Shown piece by piece: positions 25,321 through 33,986 of a stretch of 39,168 nucleotides of DNA. The DNA lies in contig JAGRIU010000068.1 in assembly GCA_020443075.1 (NCBI GenBank), forward strand, positions 1-39,168, read 5' to 3'. How positions within the stretch are numbered: position 1 is the first letter of the stretch; each line of letters opens with the position of its first letter. The notes beneath the pieces are model-generated. The model did no database searches. It saw only the letters and a program-made list of their open reading frames with translations, and was not told the DNA's origin. The translations under genes were made by a program, and so were the position numbers. The stretch comes from Alphaproteobacteria bacterium. GTDB lineage: Bacteria; Pseudomonadota; Alphaproteobacteria; Micavibrionales; Micavibrionaceae.

Positions 25321-26352
25321 ATGAAAATTCTTATTTTTGGCAATCCCGTTTATTGCAAGGCCTTGCTGGATTATATCGAGCGCACAGGGCCATGCGAGGT
25401 TGCCGGAATTTGCTGCGGATTGGCCCGGAATAGCGCACTATTGCAGTTTCGCCGCATCGTCGCCCAGATTGTCTATGATCTGAAGTTGCGCCGTCCGGCC
25501 TCGCATATTCTTTATCGGCACTGCACTGCGGATCGTGCTGTTCTGGATTACGCGCAGCGGCGGCATGTTCCTCTTTTTTCCCCACAAAACCAAAAGGACC
25601 CTGCCTTTTACGAAGCCATTCAAGCGTTACAGGCAGATCTCATTCTTAGTTTCGGCTACCCTAAACTGGTTCCCAAGCGAATTTTAGAGGCTGCTCATTT
25701 TGGCGGGATTAATATCCATCCCGGCCGGTTGCCACAAAGAGGGGGCGGCACGCCGAACCGTTGGGCTGTTTATTATGGCGATAAAACAGCCGGATTATAT
25801 GCGCATGCGATGACATCCAAGTTCGATGCCGGATCTGTTTTACATTCTCTGGATATTGATATTCAGGACAATCTCGATGCGCAGACCACAGAAGAGGCTC
25901 TTCTGGCCAACATCCCGCATTTTCTTGATGGTTTGTTTGCCGCTATTAACAATGCCTGTGCTCAAAACGCACACGAGCGTTTTGACAGTATCAGCCAGAG
26001 CGCGCCGGATATTTTGCCGCCGTTTCGCGGTCCTCATCAACGCATTGACTGGGAACAAGACACAAGCCAGACAATCATTCAAAAATGCCGCGCCATGCGG
26101 CCCAAAAGTGGAGCGATTACGCACTATCAAGGGCAAGTTCTTTGCTTTTACGGCGTGGAATGCGTTTCCGAGGCTCAGCCTTCTTCGGCAAAACCGGGAT
26201 GTTTTCTGGGGTTTGATCAGGATGGATGGCCGCTCTTTAAAACGCGTGACGGCGCGATTGCTGTTCAGAAAATTCTTTACGGTTCTCAAGTGCGCTCAGG
26301 CAAGCTTTTAGGCTGGTATTATGGCATAGGTTCTAGCACGCAGCTTGGCTAA
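25321..26352 (+). CDS. Formyltransferase (methionyl-tRNA/sugar N-formyltransferase fold)
   Basis: This 343-residue protein has the N10-formyltetrahydrofolate-dependent transferase fold. The catalytic trio is Asn131 and His133 in GGINIHPGRLPQRGGGTPN and Asp169 in SKFDAGSVL. The start MKILIFGNPVYCKALLDYIE is the usual first strand and helix. A C-terminal barrel-like domain follows (about 230-335, WEQDTSQTIIQKCRAMRP onward). Sugar N-formyltransferases formylate amino sugars of O-antigens, and the surroundings favour that over tRNA formylation, which uses a stand-alone fmt gene. It is transcribed alone, away from neuB, and its end overlaps the convergent FemAB-like gene by four bases. Confidence 0.82.
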   Translation: MKILIFGNPVYCKALLDYIERTGPCEVAGICCGLARNSALLQFRRIVAQIVYDLKLRRPASHILYRHCTADRAVLDYAQRRHVPLFSPQNQKDPAFYEAIQALQADLILSFGYPKLVPKRILEAAHFGGINIHPGRLPQRGGGTPNRWAVYYGDKTAGLYAHAMTSKFDAGSVLHSLDIDIQDNLDAQTTEEALLANIPHFLDGLFAAINNACAQNAHERFDSISQSAPDILPPFRGPHQRIDWEQDTSQTIIQKCRAMRPKSGAITHYQGQVLCFYGVECVSEAQPSSAKPGCFLGFDQDGWPLFKTRDGAIAVQKILYGSQVRSGKLLGWYYGIGSSTQLG

Positions 26353-27353
26353 AAAATTTTCTGTTCCGGATCGGCAATCATGAGAGTGCGTAAATTCAGG
26401 CGGCTTAAAAGGCCGTTATATTTACCCGTTATGAGTTGCCGGATACGTTCGCCCGTGCTTAGCTCTCTAAAAGTGACTTCATAGCGGAAGATCGAACATT
26501 CCTCGATATTTTTGCTGAGGCGTTTTTTGAATTGATAAACCGGGCTTTCCAGAGCCGATAACCCCAGTTCAATAAAGTTATGGCCTGTGTGGTAGAAGGA
26601 TTTTGAGGCTTCCCACATCAGAAGGTTATTCACGCCGGCTCTTTGCGCGGAAGCCATGCTAGCGTTAAAGAGATAGCTGGCCGCGTTCACAGATTTCAAA
26701 AACACCATTCCTGCCACGACGTCGTCTTTGTCGAGAGCGCTATAGAGCATGATATTCTCGCCGAAGATTTCGCGGAGCGCATAAAAATAAGCGATGGGCT
26801 TTTGCGATAGTGCCTTTTCGCGGCAATGATCGGCATAAATACAATAAAATTTTTCGATGTGTTCCCAAGACCCGGATATCTCATATTCACCGCTTTGCGC
26901 TTTTTTGATCATATTGCGCTGTTTTTTGGGAATGCTTGCGTAGAGTTCTTCTTCGTCGTTCGCCTTTAAGGGCAAAATTAAATGATGGCGCATTATAGGC
27001 CGACCAAGATTGTTATGCTCTGAGGCTGAAAAGAGGCATGCGCTTTGCAAGCCTTGTTCCTTGGCGTAAACGCGAAGGCGTTCGTTTAACATTTCCGCTA
27101 TGTCATCATTTTGTGCAAAAAAACCAAAGGGCAGCGTATAGAGTTTTCTTTGCCTGTGATAGCCCGCGCAAAAACCGTTCAATGTGCCTTCATCATTTTT
27201 GGAAAGCAGTATAAAAGGCTGGCGATTGAAAACCGTTTGGGCAATTTTCAGCCAGTCCGGCAAAGCGAGGGGAGGCAAATGGTTTGCCTGCGTAAATGCA
27301 TATAATGCCTGCGTTTGAGTGGAATCCAAATTCTTATGAAATTCAATTCTCAT
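26349..27353 (-). CDS. FemAB/GNAT-fold acyl- or aminoacyltransferase-like protein
   Basis: This 334-residue protein has the double-GNAT look of FemAB-like proteins (BioF2/GNAT_6 group). Recognisable parts are the N-terminal LPPLALPDWLKIAQ, a central SIPKKQRNMIKKAQ helix (around 148-161), and a second half with VVAGMVFLKSVNAASYLFNASM, GVNNLLMWEASK and FIELGLSALESPVYQFKKRL, the last being typical of the family. Such proteins attach acyl or aminoacyl groups to amines of sugars or peptides. I start at 27353 because the ATG overlaps the stop of the deacetylase gene as ATGA; an ATG at 27380 adds nine residues. The pairing suggests that it reacylates the amine freed by the deacetylase. Confidence 0.75.
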   Translation of the reverse strand: MRIEFHKNLDSTQTQALYAFTQANHLPPLALPDWLKIAQTVFNRQPFILLSKNDEGTLNGFCAGYHRQRKLYTLPFGFFAQNDDIAEMLNERLRVYAKEQGLQSACLFSASEHNNLGRPIMRHHLILPLKANDEEELYASIPKKQRNMIKKAQSGEYEISGSWEHIEKFYCIYADHCREKALSQKPIAYFYALREIFGENIMLYSALDKDDVVAGMVFLKSVNAASYLFNASMASAQRAGVNNLLMWEASKSFYHTGHNFIELGLSALESPVYQFKKRLSKNIEECSIFRYEVTFRELSTGERIRQLITGKYNGLLSRLNLRTLMIADPEQKIF

Positions 27354-28186
27354 TTGAGGCTTTCGTGGTAGCTCTTGCAAAGGGTCAGATAGCTTTTCAG
27401 ATATGTTTTAAAATACAGTTCGGCGTAGTCGAGCGCGCCGGGGTGGTACAGGAACCGCGTGTTGTAGGCGTTCAAGCCGCTGATGTAGTGTGCCCAGTCT
27501 CTGGGTTTAAAGCGGGATTGATAAAGGCGTAAACTCTCGAGCTTGCGCGGCATAACATCTCCTATGCTTACAACTGCGTTCAGAGGCAGGGCGCTATAGA
27601 CCTGATAGGTCCACACAGGCGTTTCCTCATAGGCTTTGAGAGATTCTGCGATTTCGATGAGGGCAAAGCTGACATCGCGGTGATCAGGATGATCATCCAA
27701 CACAAAGGGCAAGAAAATAGCCTGCGGCTGAAAATCCCGGATTTGCCGCGCGAGCTCTTGTAAATCCTCGGCCCTTAAAACAGATAGCCCACGCATCGGA
27801 AAACCAAGGCATGCGTATGTGAACCCCATTTTATCCGCAACGGCGTTGATTTCCTCAGATTCAATATCGCTGGCATCGCTGGTAAAATAAATAACGTGAA
27901 CGCTGCAGCCTGCGTTGATCATCTGTAACACAGCGCCTCCGCAGCCGATAATTTCGTCATCCGGATGGGGGGCCAGCACTATGACTTTCTGATTTTCGGG
28001 GACTTGTTCTTCGCGCGGTTGCAGCACATGAGAAGCCTGCATGGTATTTAAAAGCCGGCTGGCCGCTTCCAAGTCTCCCACATCCTGCCAATTTATGCTC
28101 AGTAAATTCATTTGCCCCAAACGCCGGATCAAGGGCGTAAGAGTGTGGTTTAGGGACGTTTTGAGCAAAGTGCGGATCATATACAT
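27350..28186 (-). CDS. PIG-L/LmbE-family de-N-acetylase
   Basis: PIG-L-family enzymes are zinc-dependent deacetylases of GlcNAc-type sugars. This 278-residue member has the zinc motif LAPHPDDEIIGCGG (71-84, His74, Asp76, Asp77) and the second zinc site DDHPDHRD (164-171, His166/His169). The N-terminal 60 residues form a helical extension. Start could be ATG 28186 or 28180; the second has a GGA at a better distance. Its substrate is likely an N-acetyl sugar of the glycan, still nucleotide- or lipid-linked because no signal peptide is seen. Confidence 0.88.
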   Translation of the reverse strand: MYMIRTLLKTSLNHTLTPLIRRLGQMNLLSINWQDVGDLEAASRLLNTMQASHVLQPREEQVPENQKVIVLAPHPDDEIIGCGGAVLQMINAGCSVHVIYFTSDASDIESEEINAVADKMGFTYACLGFPMRGLSVLRAEDLQELARQIRDFQPQAIFLPFVLDDHPDHRDVSFALIEIAESLKAYEETPVWTYQVYSALPLNAVVSIGDVMPRKLESLRLYQSRFKPRDWAHYISGLNAYNTRFLYHPGALDYAELYFKTYLKSYLTLCKSYHESLK

Positions 28187-28200
28187 TCCAATGATTTATA

Positions 28201-28229
28201 TTGTTTTGAAGCTCTCGTTTTCTTATAAA
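28201..28229 (+). promoter_or_regulatory. Promoter of the AsnB-glycosyltransferase operon
   Basis: TTGTTT (28201-28206), a 17-base spacer and TATAAA (28224-28229) form a fair sigma70-type promoter; start near 28236, about 25 bases before the AsnB ATG at 28261. Prediction by eye. Confidence 0.45.
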
Positions 28230-28250
28230 CACAAGATCTTAATTGCTCAA
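28222..28250 (-). promoter_or_regulatory. Promoter of the deacetylase-FemAB pair
   Basis: On the minus strand TTGAGC (28250-28245), a 17-base spacer and TATAAG (28227-28222) form a good sigma70-type promoter; start near 28215 gives a leader of about 30 bases. Its -10 shares four bases with the opposed -10. Prediction by eye. Confidence 0.5.
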
Positions 28251-28260
28251 GGCTCACGCG

Positions 28261-30072
28261 ATGTGTGGAATAACCGGATTTTTTGATTGTTCAGGTGTGA
28301 TCGACGCACAGCGCGCAGCTCCGCTTGTGAGCGCTATGGTGGATGCTCTTCGCCACCGCGGTCCTGATGCGCAGGGCGTTGAAACCAGAGATTGGTTCGG
28401 CCTTGGTCATGCGCGGCTTTCTATTCTGGATTTGTCGGAAGGCGCCAACCAGCCCATGTGGTGTCCGCAGCGGCGTTATGTTCTGATTTATAATGGAGAG
28501 ATATATAATTTCCATGCTTTGCGACGGGAGTTAGAGGCCCGATCTGTCGTCTTCCGGACGAGCAGCGATACCGAAGTCGTTTTACAGGCGCTTATTACTT
28601 GGGGGCCGGAATGTCTGGTGCGTTTCGAAGGTATGTTTGCCGGAGCCTTTATAGATACGCAGACAGGAACCGCCCTGCTTTTTCGCGATCACTTGGGGAT
28701 CAAGCCGCTTTATATCGCCCAAGAAGGCGGGGCTTTTTATTTTGCCAGTGAGGTCAAAGCGCTTCGCCCTGCCCTTTCCTCTTTGGAGCTTAATACGGAT
28801 GCCCTTTATGAGCATATGAATTTTCGCTTTGTTGCCGGTGATCGCACGCTTTACCGGAATGTCCGCAAATTGCTTCCCGGACATTTCATGAAATTATCCA
28901 AAGCCGGCGAACACTCCACGCATCGTTACTATAATGTTACGGATTCTCTAACCGATTATCCTGCTCAAACTGCGGATATGGACGCTATTGAAGATCTCCT
29001 TGATACCTCTATTCGGGAGCATACACTCAGCGATGTCGGATATTCCGTGCAGCTTAGCGGCGGGATTGATTCAAGCTATATCACTCGTATTCTCAGCCGC
29101 TCCGATAAAGCCATTGATACCTATTCCATTACCTTGCCCGGCGCTGTTTATGATGAAGAGCTTTATCAGCGGCAAGTTGTGGAGATGTGCGGTACGTCTC
29201 ACCACAGCTATGCCTGTACCAGCGAGGATTTCGCGAAGGCTTTGCCGCTCGTAACCCGCGCGCTTGATTTTCCTTCCGTTCATACGGGCACAATTTTTCT
29301 TTATTTGCTGTGCGGTCATATTCGTGAAAAACACAAAGTCGTATTGACCGGTGAAGGTGCCGATGAGCTTTTTCTCGGTTATAGCCGCTACCAACTCCCG
29401 TGGATGAACAAACTTGCTTTCACGCTTAAAACTGCCGGTCTCAAAGCCTCATGGCTGCCCAACTTGCCGAAAGTGCAGGGTTTGAAAAATTTGATGTCGC
29501 GCGATTTGGGGCTTGAGGCGGGCAGTTTTCATAGCGATATTTCGGAACGCCTTGTTCATGCGGCGCGGCATCTGGATTACAGGGAAAAGACTATTGCCCC
29601 TTTCAAAAGCCTGCTGGCACAAATGATTGCCAGCGATCAGAGTTGCTATCTGGCCTCGCTTTTGGACCGGCAGGATAAAATTTCTATGGCGCATAGCGTT
29701 GAAGTGCGCGTGCCGTTTTGCAGTCCTAAGCTTTTTGATGCTATCAACCCGATCAAGCATCACGAAAAGCTTAACCCTGTGCCTAAAATCCTTCTTAAAA
29801 AACTGCTGGCCAAGCATTTCCCGACCGATTTCGTTTATCGCCAGAAAAACGGTTTCAGTTTACCGATTGCGCAATGGCTTAGACAGCCCGGATTGCTCGG
29901 CGGCTATCTGGATTATTTGCGGGATGACACGTTTAAACAGCGCGGTTTTTATAATCTTCCGGTGATCGAAATGGCGATTGACCAGCATTTAAAAGGCGAG
30001 CGGGATTACGCCAAGGAACTTTTAAGTCTGTTTTCTCTGGAAATCTGGCTCCGTCAGTCAAAGGGCTTATAA
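28261..30072 (+). CDS. Asparagine synthetase-type glutamine amidotransferase (AsnB family)
   Basis: This 603-residue enzyme has the full AsnB layout. The mature N-terminal nucleophile Cys2 follows Met1 in MCGITGFF, with RHRGPDAQG (31-39), NGEIYNF (78-84) and SSDTEVV in the glutaminase domain, and the ATP site SGGIDS at 266-271 in the synthetase domain. I start at 28261 because Cys2 must become N-terminal; an ATG at 28243 would bury it. In polysaccharide loci such enzymes (WbpS type) amidate uronic acids, which fits the TviB-like dehydrogenase in this window. Free asparagine synthesis is less likely. The next gene begins within its stop codon. Confidence 0.92.
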   Translation: MCGITGFFDCSGVIDAQRAAPLVSAMVDALRHRGPDAQGVETRDWFGLGHARLSILDLSEGANQPMWCPQRRYVLIYNGEIYNFHALRRELEARSVVFRTSSDTEVVLQALITWGPECLVRFEGMFAGAFIDTQTGTALLFRDHLGIKPLYIAQEGGAFYFASEVKALRPALSSLELNTDALYEHMNFRFVAGDRTLYRNVRKLLPGHFMKLSKAGEHSTHRYYNVTDSLTDYPAQTADMDAIEDLLDTSIREHTLSDVGYSVQLSGGIDSSYITRILSRSDKAIDTYSITLPGAVYDEELYQRQVVEMCGTSHHSYACTSEDFAKALPLVTRALDFPSVHTGTIFLYLLCGHIREKHKVVLTGEGADELFLGYSRYQLPWMNKLAFTLKTAGLKASWLPNLPKVQGLKNLMSRDLGLEAGSFHSDISERLVHAARHLDYREKTIAPFKSLLAQMIASDQSCYLASLLDRQDKISMAHSVEVRVPFCSPKLFDAINPIKHHEKLNPVPKILLKKLLAKHFPTDFVYRQKNGFSLPIAQWLRQPGLLGGYLDYLRDDTFKQRGFYNLPVIEMAIDQHLKGERDYAKELLSLFSLEIWLRQSKGL

Positions 30073-31295
30073 TGCGCATTTTGTATGTATGCAGACTTTT
30101 CAGCGGATTTGAAGCCAGTCTTGAGAACGGTCAGTGGAATCCGATCGGCGCGCCAACCATTGCCCGTATGATTGAGAAACTTGATAGGCAGGAAGACGTC
30201 ACGCCCTGCTTTGTTTTCACAGCCAAAGATTTCGGTTCCGGCTGGGATAGTGCTCACGATCAGGTTATCACCTGCGCGAACCTTCACACGCCTTTTCATG
30301 TTCTGGCCGGACAGAGCATTTTTCCATCATGGTTAGGGCGTTTGCGGGATAAAATGCGCGATACACGACAGCTTCTGGCTTTATGGGCAATTTATAAACG
30401 TTTTAAGCCGGATCTTATTTTTTGTGACCGGGTCAATATTTTACCGGCGGCGTTCTTCGCCCGTTTTACACGAACGCCTGTGATCTGGCGCATTATGGGC
30501 GTTTTAGACAATATGCATCAAAATGCCGTTTCTTCTGCCATGCGGAGCAAGTTTATCCGCATGCTCTGGCGCAGTCCTTTTACGGATGTTATTTGCACTC
30601 TTGATGGTTCGGGCGGCGGGCCTTGGATGAAAAAGGTTTTAAATCCACACACACAGACCCATATGCTGGTCAACGGGTTTGATGCGTCCGTGGAGACAAG
30701 CGCTGTGGCTCTTCCTGATCACCCCTTCAAAGTCCTGCATGCCGGGCGTATTGAGCATCTTAAGGGTCTGGACGTTCTTTTAGGCGCGGCGCAGAATCTT
30801 AAAGAGAGTGGCCATAATGACATCATGTTTGTGATGGCCGGATACGGTAGCGCCGAAGCGTGGATGAAAACGCAAATAGAGCAGCGCGGTTTAGAGCCTT
30901 ATTTTCATTTTACGGGGCCGCTTGATCAGGCGCAGATGCGCTTTGTTCGGCTTGCGGCGGATGTGTCTGTCTCATGCGGTACTCACGGCAACATGACGAA
31001 TACTGTCATTGAATCCTTATCGGATGGTGTATGCACAATCTTGCCAGAGCCGGATCAAATACACGGGATTGATATTGATACTCACGATTTTGTCTCTGAC
31101 AATGCCGCATTCTCTTACGGCCCGCAGCCTGACTTCAAAGCCCTTGCCGATCTGTTGATTGATCTCAAACAACATCCTGATAAAAGGCAGGAAGCCGGTG
31201 AGAATGCTAGGATATTTTCCCGTTCGCACATTCCGACATGGGAGGCGCGGATGAATCAAGAATTTTCTATTTATCAAAAGGCCCTTAAGGCATAA
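30072..31295 (+). CDS. Glycosyltransferase, GT-B fold, family 4-type
   Basis: This 407-residue GT-B enzyme has the N-terminal start MRILYVCRLFSGF with NPIGAPTIARM, and the C-terminal donor half HAGRIEHLKGLDVLLGAA (around 220-238), VMAGYGSAEAW, HFTGPLDQAQM and the SVSCGTHGNMTNTVIESLSDG region with the conserved late glutamate. It would add one sugar to a lipid-linked glycan on the cytoplasmic face. ATG overlaps the AsnB stop by one base (TAATG). Donor and linkage cannot be read from sequence. Confidence 0.85.
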   Translation: MRILYVCRLFSGFEASLENGQWNPIGAPTIARMIEKLDRQEDVTPCFVFTAKDFGSGWDSAHDQVITCANLHTPFHVLAGQSIFPSWLGRLRDKMRDTRQLLALWAIYKRFKPDLIFCDRVNILPAAFFARFTRTPVIWRIMGVLDNMHQNAVSSAMRSKFIRMLWRSPFTDVICTLDGSGGGPWMKKVLNPHTQTHMLVNGFDASVETSAVALPDHPFKVLHAGRIEHLKGLDVLLGAAQNLKESGHNDIMFVMAGYGSAEAWMKTQIEQRGLEPYFHFTGPLDQAQMRFVRLAADVSVSCGTHGNMTNTVIESLSDGVCTILPEPDQIHGIDIDTHDFVSDNAAFSYGPQPDFKALADLLIDLKQHPDKRQEAGENARIFSRSHIPTWEARMNQEFSIYQKALKA

Positions 31296-31296
31296 A

Positions 31297-32883
31297 TTGA
31301 ACATCGCTATGCACGCTCAAAATCAAAATACACGAACGCTTGAAACAACATGCTTGGGATTTTTGCGTGAAGAGCACGCGCTTTTGGAGGCGTTCGAGCA
31401 ATTCGATCTGGATGCGCTTGAGAAAATTTTACGGCAAGAGACAGACTGTTTCGGCATCATCGCCCAAACGCCTACCCATGTGTTTGCCGCAACGGACAGG
31501 GTCAGGGGATATCCTTTATTCTACGCCCCCAAAAGCGGCGATGTTTCGTTTGATGCCCGCATTCTGTGCGAAGGTTTCGGACCGGATGAGTTGAATAATC
31601 AAGATACATTGCTGCAATTTTGTATGGCCGGATATGTAATCGGTCCCCAGACTTTACACAAGGACGTTCAAACGCTGCAGGCCGGGGAATATCTCATCAT
31701 TGATAAAACTACACGCGCCATCACTTTGAAGCGCTATTACGGCTACGCGCCTTGTCCAGTTCAAGAGATTGATTACGAGGATGCGATGAGAGGGCTGGGG
31801 CATGCGCTTGATCTGGCCATTCAACGCACAATCGAACGCGCACAAGGGCGAGAGATATGGGTTCCTCTGAGTGGGGGTCTGGACTCACGGATTATTCTAG
31901 CCAAGCTTCACGAGCATGGGGCGCCAAACTTAAAAACGTTCAGTTACGGGCTAAAAGGCAACGACGAGGCTAAAATTGCCAAAACAATCGCCGAGGCGCT
32001 GGGCGTGCCGTGGTTTATGATGGCCGCGCAGCCTCAGCATGCCCGAGCGCTTTATAAGAGTGAGGTGCGCCGCGCCTATGAAGATTTTGTGCACGGGTTT
32101 TCGGTTATTCCCAGTTACGTCGAGTTTGAAGCAATTTACCGCCTCAAAGAAAGCAGTCTTGCCGCGCCGGGCAGTTTTATTGTGAACGGGCAGACCGGGG
32201 ATTACCTCTCCGGTGGGCATGTTCCCAAAATTCTTTATGAATCTGAAAATCCGACTCGAGAGGATATGCTTGGCTATATCATCGAAAAGCATTTTTCAAT
32301 CTGGGCGTCTTTAAAAACGCCGGATCATATCGAGCGGATCAAAAACAATATTACAGCGCTTTTGATTGAGGCGCCGCAGTCTTTAAGCGATAAAGAAAAA
32401 CTCATCAGCCAGTACGAGGCGTTTGAATGGGCGGAGCGTCAAGCCAAGATGGTCGTTCAAGGACATGCTGTTTACGATTATTTCGGGTTTCAATGGACAC
32501 TGCCTTTGTGGGACCGCAATCTTATGAATTTTTTCGAAACGCTTCCCTATGCGCTTAAATACAAACAAAAACTCTATGTCGATTACACGCGGCGATATAA
32601 TTACAAGGGGGTTTTCGACTTGCCGCGAGCCAAGGTCAATACATTCCGCGCTCCCTATCGTTACGGTCTCTTTGCGATCGGAAAATTTCTGGAGTTAACA
32701 AAAGGCCGCGCCGCTAAGGACGATTTTTATAAAAAAATGCGTTACTTCGGGCATTTTCACGATCAATTCGCGCTCTTTGCTAAAGAAACATACGATGCGC
32801 ACTATAAAGATATGCGCAATATCATTTCCCTGAGCATTCTTGATTATCTCGAAACGCGCGGCATAGAGTTTCCAAAGCCATGA
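31297..32883 (+). CDS. Asparagine synthase-like protein lacking the glutaminase nucleophile
   Basis: The 528-residue product keeps the AsnB synthetase domain, with the ATP site SGGLDS at 192-197 (VPLSGGLDSRIILAK) and GQTGDYLSGG further on. The first 180 residues still look like the glutaminase domain (FGIIAQTPTHVFAATDR, PLFYAP), but no Met-Cys start exists and the RGPD and NGE motifs are absent. It should therefore be unable to use glutamine itself; it may take free ammonia, an ammonia-supplying partner, or catalyse a different adenylation-based step. The start is TTG at 31297 with AAGG six bases upstream; ATG at 31309 is an alternative. It lies between two glycosyltransferase genes. Confidence 0.82.
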   Translation: MNIAMHAQNQNTRTLETTCLGFLREEHALLEAFEQFDLDALEKILRQETDCFGIIAQTPTHVFAATDRVRGYPLFYAPKSGDVSFDARILCEGFGPDELNNQDTLLQFCMAGYVIGPQTLHKDVQTLQAGEYLIIDKTTRAITLKRYYGYAPCPVQEIDYEDAMRGLGHALDLAIQRTIERAQGREIWVPLSGGLDSRIILAKLHEHGAPNLKTFSYGLKGNDEAKIAKTIAEALGVPWFMMAAQPQHARALYKSEVRRAYEDFVHGFSVIPSYVEFEAIYRLKESSLAAPGSFIVNGQTGDYLSGGHVPKILYESENPTREDMLGYIIEKHFSIWASLKTPDHIERIKNNITALLIEAPQSLSDKEKLISQYEAFEWAERQAKMVVQGHAVYDYFGFQWTLPLWDRNLMNFFETLPYALKYKQKLYVDYTRRYNYKGVFDLPRAKVNTFRAPYRYGLFAIGKFLELTKGRAAKDDFYKKMRYFGHFHDQFALFAKETYDAHYKDMRNIISLSILDYLETRGIEFPKP

Positions 32884-33986
32884 CAACGCCTTGTAAAAAC
32901 ATCGCTGTTGTCATTGCCGATCTGGGGTCCGGCGGGGCCCAGAAAATTGCCAGCGGCGTTATGGAGCATTGGGCCGCGCAAGGCCATCACGTGCGCTGCA
33001 TTACGCTGGATGACGGGGCGCATGATTTTTTCAGGTTATCGCCTGCGATTAAACGCTGCGCCCTTAATCAAAAGGCGCCGTCGGGCAATCTGATTCAAGC
33101 CCTGCTCGCCAACCGCAACAGAATTGCCTGCCTGAGGAAGGCGCTGGAAGAGCAACAACCGGATGTGGTTGTCAGTTTTATCGCACCGACAAACATCCTT
33201 TGTGTGCTGGCAGCGCGCGGACTTGGCGCGCGCGTGATTATTTCAGAACGCAACGACCCTGCCCGTCAGAGCTTTGGCCGCGTTTGGGATGCCTTGAGAA
33301 AACGATTTTATAAACGCGCCGATCTTGTCACAGCCAACAGCGAAGCGGCGCTCCAGGCTCTGCAAGCTTACGTGCCGGAAAACAAGCTGGTCTTTATTGC
33401 CAATCATCTCCAAAAGCCCGATGCTTTTTACATCCGCCCGAGGGAAGACAAAAACAACATTGTGCTGGCTGTGGGACGTCTTCATCCGCAAAAAAGATTT
33501 GATTTGCTGATTGATGCCTTTGCGCGGGTACATGCGGTTTATCCGGATTGGCGGCTTGTGATCGCCGGACACGGAGGGCTTGAGCAAATACTGAAAGCAC
33601 AGTGTAAAGACCGGGGTATTGAAGAGCACGTCGAATTTCCCGGCCTTGTTGAAAACCCTTATGATTATTATGCGCGCGCGAAGATTTTTGCTTTGCCCTC
33701 CCGCCACGAAGGCACGCCCAATGCCCTTTTAGAAGCGATGAGCTGCGGCGTTGTGCCTGTTATCAGCAGCACGATTGAGGGCGGGCGCTCTTTCGTTGAA
33801 GAGGGGAAAAACGGGTTTGTTTTTCAGAGCGGATGTTCAGAATCTCTTGGAGAGGCTCTTGTGCGCTCTATCCAGTTATGTCAGGACGAGCCGGATTTAT
33901 ATGAAGTCTATGCGAAACGCTGCCGCGAGGTCGTGAGCGTTTTGGATGAAAAAACAATTTTTGCCCGCTGGGATGATATTCTATGA
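32880..33986 (+). CDS. Glycosyltransferase family 4
   Basis: This 368-residue GT-B enzyme is typical of family 4. It has VVIADLGSGGAQKIASGVM (9-27) at the acceptor side, ISERNDPAR, and at the donor side VLAVGRLHPQKRFDLLIDAF (about 197-216), VIAGHGGLEQIL, EHVEFPGLVENPYDYYARA and ALPSRHEGTPNALLEAMSCG with the E-x7-E pair. It should transfer a UDP- or GDP-linked sugar with retention of configuration. ATGA overlap couples it to the gene before and to the gene after. Confidence 0.92.
   Translation: MTTPCKNIAVVIADLGSGGAQKIASGVMEHWAAQGHHVRCITLDDGAHDFFRLSPAIKRCALNQKAPSGNLIQALLANRNRIACLRKALEEQQPDVVVSFIAPTNILCVLAARGLGARVIISERNDPARQSFGRVWDALRKRFYKRADLVTANSEAALQALQAYVPENKLVFIANHLQKPDAFYIRPREDKNNIVLAVGRLHPQKRFDLLIDAFARVHAVYPDWRLVIAGHGGLEQILKAQCKDRGIEEHVEFPGLVENPYDYYARAKIFALPSRHEGTPNALLEAMSCGVVPVISSTIEGGRSFVEEGKNGFVFQSGCSESLGEALVRSIQLCQDEPDLYEVYAKRCREVVSVLDEKTIFARWDDIL

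Noticed and set aside
28261..30072. AsnB as a housekeeping asparagine synthetase
   Set aside because: Three AsnB-family genes lie among glycosyltransferases and a uronate-forming dehydrogenase, so a glycan amidation role is more likely.
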